This document shows, piece by piece, positions 1 through 6,814 of a stretch of 13,767 nt of DNA. Both the position numbers and the translations under genes were made by a program. The DNA is taken from NCBI GenBank assembly GCA_017397605.1, contig JAFQII010000114.1, positions 1-13,767 of the forward strand, in the 5' to 3' direction. Each line of letters begins with the position of its first letter. The first letter of the stretch is position 1. This DNA comes from Clostridia bacterium. GTDB lineage: Bacteria; Bacillota; Clostridia; Oscillospirales; CAG-382. The notes below the pieces were generated by a model. It did no database searches, was not told the origin of the DNA, and saw only the letters and a list, made by a program, of their open reading frames with translations.

Positions 1-1014
1 CATCATCTCTGCCGTCTTGATGACGGTATCGATGTGAGAGGGAAGCTTTTCGCCCGTCTTGATGCAGTTGATAAAGCCGTCGATCTCTTTCTGGAACATG
101 GGCTCGTCCTTGTACTTCGGCTTGAAGTTGACAAGACTGCCGCAGGAGGTGGTGTATACGGTGAAGTCGCCGCCGTAGTTGAGTCTTGCGCCGCCCTTGG
201 TGCCAAGGAAGTCGATGTAGGACTCATTGACGCCGATATTCTGTGCCCATGCGCCGTTGAAGGTGATGGTGGGGCCGTCGGTGCGAACAAAACCGGTAAC
301 AAAGTCGTCAACGTCATAGGTACCGTTCAGGTCCTTGGTGTCCTCTGCCCACATGCCTTCATAAACGTAGTTGGGCATGTCAACACCGAGCTTGCTGTAT
401 GCTTTTGCGGAAACGGAGAGAGCCTTGGGGTCGCCCGTGCAGTACATGACGATGTCAAGGTAGTGTACGCCCCAGTCGATCAGAACGCCGCCACCCGAGA
501 TCTCTTTGGTCGTGAACGCGCCGCCGAGACCGGGAATGGAACGCTGAGAACGGAAGCAAACATAAACGTGGTAAATTTCGCCCAAATCACCGGATTGAAT
601 GATCTCGCGCAGACGGTTGACAGCGGAGTTGAAACGGTTGACAACGCCGATGTTCAATACCTTGCCGGACTCGTGCTGAGCCTGCTGCATAGCGAGAGCC
701 TCAGAATACACACGTGCCGCGGGCTTTTCGCAAAGAACGTTTTTGCCTGCTTTGAGCGCGTCGATGGTGATGAATGCGTGCTGCTTGTTGGGGGTGCAGA
801 CGGAAACAGCCTCGATCTCGGGGTCATTGAGAACAACGTGATAGTCCTCGACAGCCGTGCCGCAACCGTATTTTTCTACGCATTTTTCTGCCTTGTGAAG
901 CAGAATGTCGCAGAAATACTTGATCTCAACTTCCTCGTTTTTCATATACGCGGGGATGTGTGCGCTGTTTGCGATCGTACCGCAACCGATGATCGCGATC
1001 TTCATTTTTGCCAT
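1..1014 (-). CDS. Gfo/Idh/MocA family oxidoreductase (partial, C-terminus beyond the left edge)
   Basis: Predicted cytoplasmic NAD(P)-dependent dehydrogenase; this family oxidises or reduces sugars, inositols and related polyols. 338 codons are visible and the reading frame is still open at base 1. The N-terminal Rossmann fold carries the nucleotide loop GCGTIA (residues 10-15). The family signature EKP is at 96-98 and its lysine is expected to be catalytic. A glycine-rich stretch leading to D180, H184 and D187 (GGGVLIDWGVHYLD) matches the substrate-site segment of the family. The start is ATG at 1014, with GGAGGA (complement of 1023-1028) 8 nt upstream; a second in-frame ATG three codons later is less well placed. 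Family members are usually about 330-390 residues, so probably only a small part is missing. The substrate cannot be told from sequence. It is divergent from the isomerase/acyl-CoA synthetase fusion. Family is confident, specific reaction unknown. Confidence 0.93.
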   Translation of the reverse strand, partial: MAKMKIAIIGCGTIANSAHIPAYMKNEEVEIKYFCDILLHKAEKCVEKYGCGTAVEDYHVVLNDPEIEAVSVCTPNKQHAFITIDALKAGKNVLCEKPAARVYSEALAMQQAQHESGKVLNIGVVNRFNSAVNRLREIIQSGDLGEIYHVYVCFRSQRSIPGLGGAFTTKEISGGGVLIDWGVHYLDIVMYCTGDPKALSVSAKAYSKLGVDMPNYVYEGMWAEDTKDLNGTYDVDDFVTGFVRTDGPTITFNGAWAQNIGVNESYIDFLGTKGGARLNYGGDFTVYTTSCGSLVNFKPKYKDEPMFQKEIDGFINCIKTGEKLPSHIDTVIKTAEMM

Positions 1015-1074
1015 AGCAAAGTTCCTCCGGATTTTTTATGAAATAAGTTTTTTGCAGGTTATGACCTTATATGC

Positions 1075-1103
1075 ATCTTACCATATTTATCCCGGTTTTG
1101 CAA
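1075..1103 (-). promoter_or_regulatory. Probable sigma-A promoter of the Gfo/Idh oxidoreductase gene
   Basis: Reading the minus strand, a -35 box TTGCAA (1098-1103) and a -10 box TAAGAT (1075-1080) are separated by 17 bp, about 60 bp upstream of the ATG at 1014. Both boxes are imperfect. The element TTTTGCAA occurs twice here (1096-1103 and 1108-1115, period 12) and could be part of a shared operator with the divergent promoter at 1133. Confidence 0.5.
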
Positions 1104-1132
1104 GAGATTTTGCAAAAAAATTCAAAAAGCAC

Positions 1133-1161
1133 TTGACAAAAAAGCCACTCTCTGTTATAAT
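1133..1161 (+). promoter_or_regulatory. Consensus sigma-A promoter driving the T-box-like leader
   Basis: TTGACA (1133-1138), exactly 17 bp, then TATAAT (1156-1161): a perfect match to the housekeeping consensus. Transcription should begin near 1167-1170, just upstream of the folded leader. A promoter this strong fits a gene controlled by premature termination rather than at initiation. Confidence 0.88.
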
Positions 1162-1167
1162 CACCAC

Positions 1168-1426
1168 ATCAAAAGCATGGAAGTGGAACAAGCGTCCGTT
1201 TTTCCTTTTCAGAGAGCCGTCGGTTGGTGCGAGACGGTATGGGGACGGAAGTGCGAACTCACCACGGAGCTTTCCTCCCGAAAGAAGGCATGTTTGATGC
1301 CTTTCAGTAGAGGGTGAACGGGTTTCTCACCGTTATCAGGAGAACCGATTGCTGGATCGGTGTATGTTGATAGGTTTTGTTTCCCATTTGGCTCTGTCGG
1401 TGTATCATTCCGACAGAGCTATTTTT
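1168..1426 (+). promoter_or_regulatory. T-box-like leader RNA with leucine (CUC) specifier, antiterminator not canonical
   Basis: T-box leaders sense uncharged tRNA and control downstream termination. The stem I architecture is visible. GTGG (1183-1186) pairs with CCAC (1262-1265) below an internal loop whose 3' side contains GAA-CTC-A, placing CTC (Leu) at 1258-1260 as specifier. TCCGT (1195-1199) pairs with ACGGA (1245-1249) above it. AGAGAG at 1211 resembles the conserved AG bulge. An apical stem GCCGTC/GACGGT (1216-1221/1233-1238) closes a loop GGTTGGTGCGA typical of the family. GGAGC (1266-1270) sits where the basal K-turn is expected. Further hairpins follow at 1285-1303, 1313-1334 and 1344-1361, then the terminator. 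The conserved T-box sequence AGGGTGGNACC is missing; AGGGTGAACGG (1311-1321) and AGGAGAACCG (1338-1347) are only weak look-alikes. It may be divergent, degenerate or still functional. It lies 55 bp upstream of the fusion gene. Confidence 0.68.
1391..1426 (+). terminator. Intrinsic terminator at the end of the T-box-like leader
   Basis: GCTCTGTCGG (1391-1400) and CCGACAGAGC (1410-1419) form a perfect 10-bp stem with a 9-nt loop, followed by TATTTTT. It lies between the leader and the start codon at 1482, so the downstream gene is expressed only when this hairpin is bypassed. This is the expected position for a leader attenuator. Confidence 0.88.
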
Positions 1427-1481
1427 GTTCCCCTTTCCTTTCCATGTATGCATTTTTCACCATGAAAGGATGTTTACAACC

Positions 1482-4013
1482 ATGAAAACAGCATTTTCCA
1501 CGCTCGCATGTCCCGGATATGATTTTCAGGACATCTACACGATGGCAGCCGACCTCGGCTTTGACGGCATCGAGGTCCGCGGTTTGGGACTTGATCTTTT
1601 TGACCGCCGCACCATGCCGTTTGCAAAAGAGAACATTCCCGCAACTGCCGCAAAACTGCGTTCGCTGGGGCTCAAAATCTCCTGTTTTTCGTCGGGTGTC
1701 ATTCTGAGCGATGCGTCGCGCAGAGAAGAGAATCTTGCAGAAGCCAAGGAGTACATCCGTGCCGCTGCTGCGTTGGGAACAAGCTTTATCCGCGTGCTGG
1801 GCGAAGCGACACCCGAGCCTGCGTTGGAAATCGACGACGACGAGCTGGTCTCGCAGCTGAACGAGCTGATTCCGTTTGCGGAAGAAGCGGGCGTGACCAT
1901 TCTGGTCGAAACAAACGGCGCATTCTGCGATACCGCACGCCTTGCATCGGTGCTCAACCGCTGCCGCAGTGAGCATGTGGGTGCATTGTGGGATATTCAC
2001 CACCCCTACCGCTATCTCGGCGAGTCTCCCGAAAAAACGGTTCAAAACCTCGGCAGATACATCCGCTACGTCCACGTCAAGGATTCCGTCAACGAAAGCG
2101 GCGTGATCTCTTATCGGCTTATGGGCGAAGGCGACATGCCGCTGGACGATATTATGAACGCATTGCGTTCCATCAATTTTGAAGGCTTTGTGTCTTTGGA
2201 ATGGGTCAAAAAATGGATGCCCGAGCTGTTTGACGCAGGCGTTGTTTTTCCGCAGTACATGCATTTTATGAGCCGATACCTCGGCAAAATGCCCGTCGGT
2301 CACGGCTTGCAGGATGACAAACGCGGCGCAGGTAAATATCCGTGGCCCAAGGAAACACTGATCGACCTGACTTTCCCCCAGCTTTTGGATCACATCTGCG
2401 ACTGTTTCCCCGATCAGTACGCATTCCGTTACACGACGCACGATTATACGCGCACCTACCCGCAGTTCCGTGAGGACGTGGATCTATTCGCGCGCGCTTT
2501 GATGGCGCTGGGCGTCCGCAAGGGCGACCACGTCGCAGTCTGGGCGACCAACGTTCCCGCATGGTATCTGACGTTCTGGGCAACCACCAAAATCGGCGCG
2601 GTTCTGGTCACAGTCAACACCGCATACAAAATTTACGAGGCGGAATATCTGCTTCGCCAATCCGACACACACACGCTGGTCATGGTAGACGGCTACAAAG
2701 GCACGGACTACCGCGAAATTATTAATAAGCTCGTCCCAGAGCTGAAAACGCACGAGGCAGGCAAGCCGCTTTACAGCGCACGATTCCCCTTCTTGCGCAA
2801 CGTCATCACCTGCGAGTCCCGCATGGACGGCGCGCTGACGATGGAAGACGCGCTGGAATACGCGGACAGAACTCCCGTCGAGGAGCTGTACCGCCGCGCC
2901 AATTCGATCGACAAGCACGACGTGTGCAATATGCAGTACACCTCGGGCACGACGGGATTCCCCAAGGGCGTCATGCTGACGCATTACAACGTTGTCAACA
3001 ACGGCAAGGCGATCGGCGACTGCATGGACTTGTCCACCGCAGACCGCATGATGATCCAGGTGCCGATGTTCCATTGCTTCGGCATGGTGCTGGCGATGAC
3101 CGCATCGGTTACGCACGGCGTGACGATGTCCCCGATCCCCGCGTTCTCACCGCGCAAGGGTCTCGACTGCATCAACAAAGAAAAGATCACCTGCTTCCAC
3201 GGCGTGCCGACGATGTTTATTGCCATGCTGGGGCACGAGGATTTTGACAAAACGGACTTCTCCCACATGCGCACAGGCATTATGGCAGGCTCCCCCTGCC
3301 CCATCAAGGTCATGGAAGAGGTCATCGACAAAATGCACATGAGCGAGATCTGCATCACCTACGGGCAGACGGAAGCATCCCCCGCAACGACCATGTCCAA
3401 AACGACCGATTCCATCGAAACGCGCGTGAACACGGTCGGCAGTGCGATCTTTGGCGTGGAATGTAAGATCATCGATCCCGAAACGGGAGAGGAAGTTCCC
3501 GACGGAACAGACGGCGAGTTCTGCGCACGCGGCTATAACATCATGAAAGGCTACTACAAAATGCCGCAGGCGACCGCCGCCGCAATCGACAAGGACGGCT
3601 GGTTACATTCGGGCGATTTGTTGCGCAAGCTTCCCGACGGCAATTTTAAGGTTACGGGACGCATCAAGGACATGATTATCCGCGGCGGCGAAAACCTCTA
3701 CCCCAAGGAAATTGAGGACTTTATCTACACGCATCCCAAGGTGAGCGACGTGCAGGTCATCGGCGTTCCCGACAAGCAGTACGGCGAGGAGGCGATGGCT
3801 TGCATCATCGTCAAGCCCGACGAAACGCTGACCGAGGAAGAAATCCGCGCGTATTGCGTCGAGAACATGGCAAAGCATAAGGTTCCCAAGTACTTTGACT
3901 TTGTAGACTCTTTCCCGATGAACGCGGCAGGCAAGATCCTCAAATACAAAATGCGCGAAGCGGCAGTCGAAAAATTGGGACTCCAATCCGCGGCAAAAAT
4001 TGTAACGGCATAA
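1482..4013 (+). CDS. Fusion of sugar-isomerase-like TIM barrel and AMP-forming acyl-CoA synthetase
   Basis: An 843-residue two-domain protein, cytoplasmic, with no signal peptide. Residues about 1-275 form a xylose-isomerase/AP-endonuclease-2-like TIM barrel; the likely metal ligands E143 (VETN), D171, H198 (HVKD) and E240 (SLEW) are all present, so an active isomerase or epimerase is plausible. Residues about 290-835 are an ANL-family acyl/aryl-CoA synthetase, which makes an acyl-adenylate and then the acyl-CoA thioester. It has the P-loop YTSGTTGFPKG (486-496), YGQTE (627-631), HSGD (709-712), GRIKD (726-730), RGGENLYPKEIE (734-745) and the C-terminal catalytic K818 in NAAGK. The two parts share one uninterrupted frame. 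I chose ATG 1482 because homology begins there and AAAGGA (1465-1470) precedes it by 11 nt; the frame stays open upstream to 1377 but crosses the leader terminator. The substrates of both halves are unknown. Confidence 0.93.
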   Translation: MKTAFSTLACPGYDFQDIYTMAADLGFDGIEVRGLGLDLFDRRTMPFAKENIPATAAKLRSLGLKISCFSSGVILSDASRREENLAEAKEYIRAAAALGTSFIRVLGEATPEPALEIDDDELVSQLNELIPFAEEAGVTILVETNGAFCDTARLASVLNRCRSEHVGALWDIHHPYRYLGESPEKTVQNLGRYIRYVHVKDSVNESGVISYRLMGEGDMPLDDIMNALRSINFEGFVSLEWVKKWMPELFDAGVVFPQYMHFMSRYLGKMPVGHGLQDDKRGAGKYPWPKETLIDLTFPQLLDHICDCFPDQYAFRYTTHDYTRTYPQFREDVDLFARALMALGVRKGDHVAVWATNVPAWYLTFWATTKIGAVLVTVNTAYKIYEAEYLLRQSDTHTLVMVDGYKGTDYREIINKLVPELKTHEAGKPLYSARFPFLRNVITCESRMDGALTMEDALEYADRTPVEELYRRANSIDKHDVCNMQYTSGTTGFPKGVMLTHYNVVNNGKAIGDCMDLSTADRMMIQVPMFHCFGMVLAMTASVTHGVTMSPIPAFSPRKGLDCINKEKITCFHGVPTMFIAMLGHEDFDKTDFSHMRTGIMAGSPCPIKVMEEVIDKMHMSEICITYGQTEASPATTMSKTTDSIETRVNTVGSAIFGVECKIIDPETGEEVPDGTDGEFCARGYNIMKGYYKMPQATAAAIDKDGWLHSGDLLRKLPDGNFKVTGRIKDMIIRGGENLYPKEIEDFIYTHPKVSDVQVIGVPDKQYGEEAMACIIVKPDETLTEEEIRAYCVENMAKHKVPKYFDFVDSFPMNAAGKILKYKMREAAVEKLGLQSAAKIVTA

Positions 4014-4021
4014 AAAAACAG

Positions 4022-4049
4022 CGGACACGGCAAAAACCGTGTCCGTTTT
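4022..4049. terminator. Probable bidirectional terminator between convergent genes
   Basis: CGGACACGG (4022-4030) and CCGTGTCCG (4037-4045) form a perfect 9-bp stem, with TTTT on the plus side and a run of A (T on the minus strand) on the other. It lies 9 bp after the stop of the fusion gene and 17 bp after the stop of the convergent lipoprotein gene, so it probably ends both transcripts. Confidence 0.88.
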
Positions 4050-4065
4050 GTGTTGTGTGGGGGTG

Positions 4066-4845
4066 TTACTTCTCTGCCAAGGTGTTTTCGTTGACGAGAG
4101 GATGTTCTTTTAAGAATGTCCCGATGATTTCCGATACCTCATCGCAAAGCGCAGGATACTCCGAAAGCGATGCAAAAAATGCGTCGATTTGTTCCGCTTC
4201 GCCGACGGTCAACCACTCGGCACTCAAAATCCGCTCGTCGGGTGTTTCTTGCTCAAAAAAACTGCGGACTTCCATCTCCCAATAAACGTTTTTGGATTCC
4301 TCATAGTTGACGCGGATGTAAAACACGGCGAGAGATTCACAGCACTCGCCTTCCCACGTATAGTTCGGATCATAACCGAAAAAGGGGATGCCGTTCTGTT
4401 TTTCTGCGCTGTAAAATGTTTTCAGTTCATTGATCGCATCCTGCGAAAGCTCCCCCAGCAATTCCCGATTGGGTGTAGCAGAGTAACGGACGCTGTTTTC
4501 TTTGTAAACTCCCACAGATTTGATTGTCCAGTCATGAAAAACATCTTCATATCCGTCCGGATTTTGTACTACATATCTTTCGTGATTATCAAAGAACCCT
4601 GTGCCGTAATCAACGCACATGAGATTTTCTTCCGGGACATGCCAAATCTCATGATAAAATACATCGGTGTTTCGCGCAGATTCGATCTTATCGTCTTTTA
4701 TATTTTGACATTGCAAATGAGGATCATATAAAATGTAATTGTTGTATGGCGTTTCCATATCTACCGTCGTATCCGGCAGACATGACGAGAGCATCAGCAA
4801 AGAACAAAACAACAGTACGAAAACTTTGAATTTTGACCGCAACAT
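4066..4845 (-). CDS. Lipoprotein of unknown function
   Basis: 259 residues. A short positive N-terminus (MLRSKFK), a hydrophobic core and the lipobox LSSC give a type II signal peptide with lipidation expected at C22, so the mature protein should be anchored to the outer face of the membrane. The mature part has no Ser/Glu tether, unlike the other lipoproteins here, is rich in aromatic and acidic residues, and includes a Cys pair at ECCES and the segment FYHEIWHVPEENL. I recognise no domain. The start is ATG at 4845: GAGGGGG (complement of 4855-4861) lies 9 nt upstream. A longer frame beginning with TTG at 4863 would place that ribosome binding site inside the gene. It has its own promoter and terminator, so it appears monocistronic. 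Confidence is high for a secreted lipoprotein and nil for function. Confidence 0.85.
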   Translation of the reverse strand: MLRSKFKVFVLLFCSLLMLSSCLPDTTVDMETPYNNYILYDPHLQCQNIKDDKIESARNTDVFYHEIWHVPEENLMCVDYGTGFFDNHERYVVQNPDGYEDVFHDWTIKSVGVYKENSVRYSATPNRELLGELSQDAINELKTFYSAEKQNGIPFFGYDPNYTWEGECCESLAVFYIRVNYEESKNVYWEMEVRSFFEQETPDERILSAEWLTVGEAEQIDAFFASLSEYPALCDEVSEIIGTFLKEHPLVNENTLAEK

Positions 4846-4902
4846 CTTGTCAATCCCCCTCAAATACTTCGATGGTGATCATATTTCCATTTCTTTTATT
4901 TG

Positions 4903-4931
4903 AGTATAACACGCATGCACATATTTGTCAA
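4903..4931 (-). promoter_or_regulatory. Sigma-A promoter of the lipoprotein gene at 4066-4845
   Basis: On the minus strand, TTGACA (complement of 4926-4931) and TATACT (complement of 4903-4908) are separated by 17 bp, placing the transcript start about 50 bp upstream of the ATG. Confidence 0.82.
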
Positions 4932-4971
4932 TCAAAAACAGATTTGTACGGAAAATATTTACAAAACGTAC

Positions 4972-5003
4972 AAAAGACACAGCCGTAAAAAGCTGTGTCT
5001 TTT
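4972..5003 (-). terminator. Terminator downstream of the LysR-type regulator gene
   Basis: AAAAGACACAGC (4972-4983) and GCTGTGTCTTTT (4992-5003) form a 12-bp stem with an 8-nt loop. It sits 8 bp beyond the stop codon of the regulator. T runs occur on both sides, so it could work in either direction, but no plus-strand gene ends here. Confidence 0.85.
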
Positions 5004-5011
5004 TTTAAAAA

Positions 5012-5896
5012 TCAATTCTTGCCCGTGCCGACATCCATGATCAGCTTGGCGATGGGGTTGTCGTTTTCGGCGAGCTTGATGAGGTTGTATTTGACGCTCT
5101 TGCCGCCCGGCAGGGGGAAACGCACCAAATCCTCGTCCTCGGTCTCCTTGATAAAGCCCGGAACGATCGCCACGCCGTGGCGGGAACGCACCATCAAAAG
5201 CTGTGCACCGATGCTGTTGGTCTGCACGATATTCTCCGGCACAAAGCCAAACGACTCCTGCAAGAGGGTGCGCAGCATTTCCAGCGAAGACGGTCCGCTG
5301 TTTTCGCAGGTGGTGATCAGGTATTCCTCGCGCAGAATGTCTACCAGCGAGTTGTCGTATTTTTCTGCAACCGTTTTGTCCGCGACGAGGTAGTTGGGCG
5401 CTTCAAAGAGCGTACGCGAGCGGTAATCTTCCTTGCGGAACGCCTGCTCGCAAATGCTGTCCGCGACGATGATGTCCAACTCGCCCGTTTTGAGTTTTTG
5501 CGTCAGCTCGCTGTACGCGTACTGGAAGATATCCACCTTGATCGCGGGATGCGCCTTGAGGAACGCGCCGAAAAAGTCCTCGGTGTTGCAATACTCATAC
5601 AAGCCGATGCCCACCTTGACGTAGCCGCTGTACAGCTCGTCGATCGCGTGGAGCCGCTTTTCGGTATCGTCATAGTACTTGCGGATAAACTTGACGCGCT
5701 CGTAATAAAACGCGCCCGCTTCGGTCAGCGACACGGAGTGCGAGCTCCGTTTGAACAGCTTGACGCCCAGCTTATCCTCCAGGGCGGCGATATACTGACT
5801 GATCGCCGTCTGCGAGACCGAGTGCTTTGCTGCCGCCTGCGTAAAATTCAAGCATTCCGCCAAGGTCAAAAAATAATCTATTTTCTTGTTGATCAT
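5012..5896 (-). CDS. LysR-type transcriptional regulator
   Basis: 294 residues, the normal length for the family. The N-terminal winged helix-turn-helix is clear: residues 1-65 carry the LysR pattern FLTLAECLNFTQAAAKHSVSQ and then SQYIAALEDKLGVKLFKR. The C-terminal part from about residue 88 (GYVKVGIGLYEY) has the periplasmic-binding-like effector fold, with LKTGELDIIVAD and GVAIVPGF motifs. I start it at ATG 5896, with GAGG 8 nt upstream; the frame extends 22 codons further but that stretch crosses the promoter and palindrome. LysR proteins bind a small effector and usually activate a divergent gene while repressing themselves. Here no gene diverges from it: the neighbour at 6008 runs in the same direction and ends in a terminator. 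The target and effector are unknown. Confidence 0.94.
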   Translation of the reverse strand: MINKKIDYFLTLAECLNFTQAAAKHSVSQTAISQYIAALEDKLGVKLFKRSSHSVSLTEAGAFYYERVKFIRKYYDDTEKRLHAIDELYSGYVKVGIGLYEYCNTEDFFGAFLKAHPAIKVDIFQYAYSELTQKLKTGELDIIVADSICEQAFRKEDYRSRTLFEAPNYLVADKTVAEKYDNSLVDILREEYLITTCENSGPSSLEMLRTLLQESFGFVPENIVQTNSIGAQLLMVRSRHGVAIVPGFIKETEDEDLVRFPLPGGKSVKYNLIKLAENDNPIAKLIMDVGTGKN

Positions 5897-5916
5897 AACA
5901 AAAACCTCATTCGTCC

Positions 5917-5932
5917 ATGATGTATACATCAT
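5917..5932. promoter_or_regulatory. Perfect 16-bp palindrome, probable operator of the LysR-type gene
   Basis: ATGATGTATACATCAT is identical to its own reverse complement. It overlaps the -10 box (5928-5933) and the expected transcription start of the regulator gene, where a bound protein would block transcription. Autorepression by the regulator itself is the simplest reading, but binding by another dimeric repressor is possible. Confidence 0.55.
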
Positions 5933-5956
5933 AGCACATTTTTTGTTACTTGTCAA
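5928..5956 (-). promoter_or_regulatory. Sigma-A promoter of the LysR-type regulator gene
   Basis: On the minus strand, TTGACA (complement of 5951-5956), a 17-bp spacer and TATGAT (complement of 5928-5933). The -35 box lies 5 bp from the terminator of the upstream gene, so transcription units are packed tightly here. Confidence 0.83.
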
Positions 5957-5960
5957 CAGC

Positions 5961-5995
5961 AAAAAAGAGACTCTTTTGCAAGAGCCTCTTTTTTT
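5961..5995 (-). terminator. Terminator of the discoidin-like lipoprotein gene
   Basis: AAAAAGAG-A-CTCTT (to 5976), loop TTGC, AAGAG-C-CTCTTTTT form a long stem with one mismatched pair, 13 bp past the stop codon at 6008. On the minus strand it is followed by a run of six T. Confidence 0.87.
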
Positions 5996-6007
5996 GAAAG
6001 CAAAAAC

Positions 6008-6769
6008 TTATTTTACTTCGAGTTCGCCCATGAATGCCCAGCCGTAAGAAGTCACTCTGACCTCGATGTAACGAGCGGTAACGTCAACTTCGCCGGTGAG
6101 AACGTGAACGGACTTGTCTGCCAAGCCGTCGAGCTCGGAGGTGATGTCGAGAGTGCCTGCGGAAATCCAGTTCTCGCCGTCCTCGGAGATCATGTACTCG
6201 AGCTTGTAGGGGCAGGTGATGCCGGTCTCGGTGTCTTTGAGAGTGGTCAGCGCGATGGTGCTGATCTCATAGATCTCGCCGAGGTCGATCTTGATAAAGC
6301 CGTAGCCGCGCTCGGTCTGAGCGGGGGTTTGCTGATGGAGAGCCATCCAGCAAGCTGCGCTGTATGCATCCTCGTTGGTGGGAACATAACCGTCGGTCAG
6401 CTCATAGTTGTCATCGGGGTAGGAGGGGGGGAAGGTTTCGTCGTAGCCCCAGGTCTCGGTGCTCATACGGAACTGCTCGGAGATCTCATAGGTCTTGCCT
6501 GCAGCAACGTTGTTGCCCTCGGTGGGAAGTGCATCGGGGTTCTTGACATACTCGGGCTCAGAGGACTCTTCAACAGAAGACTCTTCCTCGGAGGACTCAA
6601 CCTCTACGACAGAGGACTCGGCTTTGGATTCTTCCTTGGAAGCAGCCTCGGAAGAGGTAGCGGTGGAAGAGGTTTCGGTAACGGAGGATTCTTCCTCTTC
6701 GCCGCAGGATGCCAGCACGAAGCAGGATACTACAAGCAGAAGAGCAAGAAGGAGAGAAAGTTTTTTCAT
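6008..6769 (-). CDS. Lipoprotein with discoidin (F5/8 type C)-like domain
   Basis: 253 residues. The signal peptide MKKLSLLLAL onward ends in lipobox LASC, with lipidation expected at C22. Residues 23-78 are a low-complexity Ser/Glu/Thr/Ala tether that would hold the domain away from the membrane. Residues about 86-253 resemble a galactose-binding-like beta sandwich: LTDG (124-127), GFIKIDLGEIYEISTI (157-172), EYMISEDGENWISAG (191-205), a TARYIEVRVT strand (231-240) and a closing GELEVK. This is the order of strands in discoidin/CBM32 domains, which usually bind glycans. The start is ATG 6769 with GAAAGG 10 nt upstream. It lies downstream of recG-dus on the same strand but has its own promoter. 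A related lipoprotein begins at 13107. Domain call is moderate; the ligand is unknown. Confidence 0.87.
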   Translation of the reverse strand: MKKLSLLLALLLVVSCFVLASCGEEEESSVTETSSTATSSEAASKEESKAESSVVEVESSEEESSVEESSEPEYVKNPDALPTEGNNVAAGKTYEISEQFRMSTETWGYDETFPPSYPDDNYELTDGYVPTNEDAYSAACWMALHQQTPAQTERGYGFIKIDLGEIYEISTIALTTLKDTETGITCPYKLEYMISEDGENWISAGTLDITSELDGLADKSVHVLTGEVDVTARYIEVRVTSYGWAFMGELEVK

Positions 6770-6814
6770 TTTCTTTTTGCCTTTCTTTTTTGTGTTTTAT
6801 TTTTTGTTCCGCCT

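Noticed and set aside
34..1041. Open frame of 335 codons on the plus strand opposite the Gfo/Idh oxidoreductase
   Set aside because: Shadow of the real minus-strand gene, which has a Rossmann motif, EKP motif and a good ribosome binding site; the plus-strand product shows no recognisable family.
1311..1347. AGGGTGAACGG and AGGAGAACCG as the T-box antiterminator sequence
   Set aside because: Both lack the TGGN-ACC element, and neither pairs in the right order with the 5' arm of the terminator at 1391-1400.
1168..1426. Cobalamin, SAM, folate or guanidine riboswitch
   Set aside because: I compared the hairpins with the conserved cores I know for these classes and found none of the key sequences, while the stem I features of a T-box fit well.
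1377..1481. 35-codon N-terminal extension of the fusion protein
   Set aside because: The extension would be translated through the leader terminator and has no homology or ribosome binding site; the barrel starts at the ATG at 1482.
6536..6703. Tandem repeat or CRISPR-like array in a region with repeated GAGGACTC-like words
   Set aside because: The repetition is the coding sequence of the Ser/Glu tether; units are irregular and there are no spacers.
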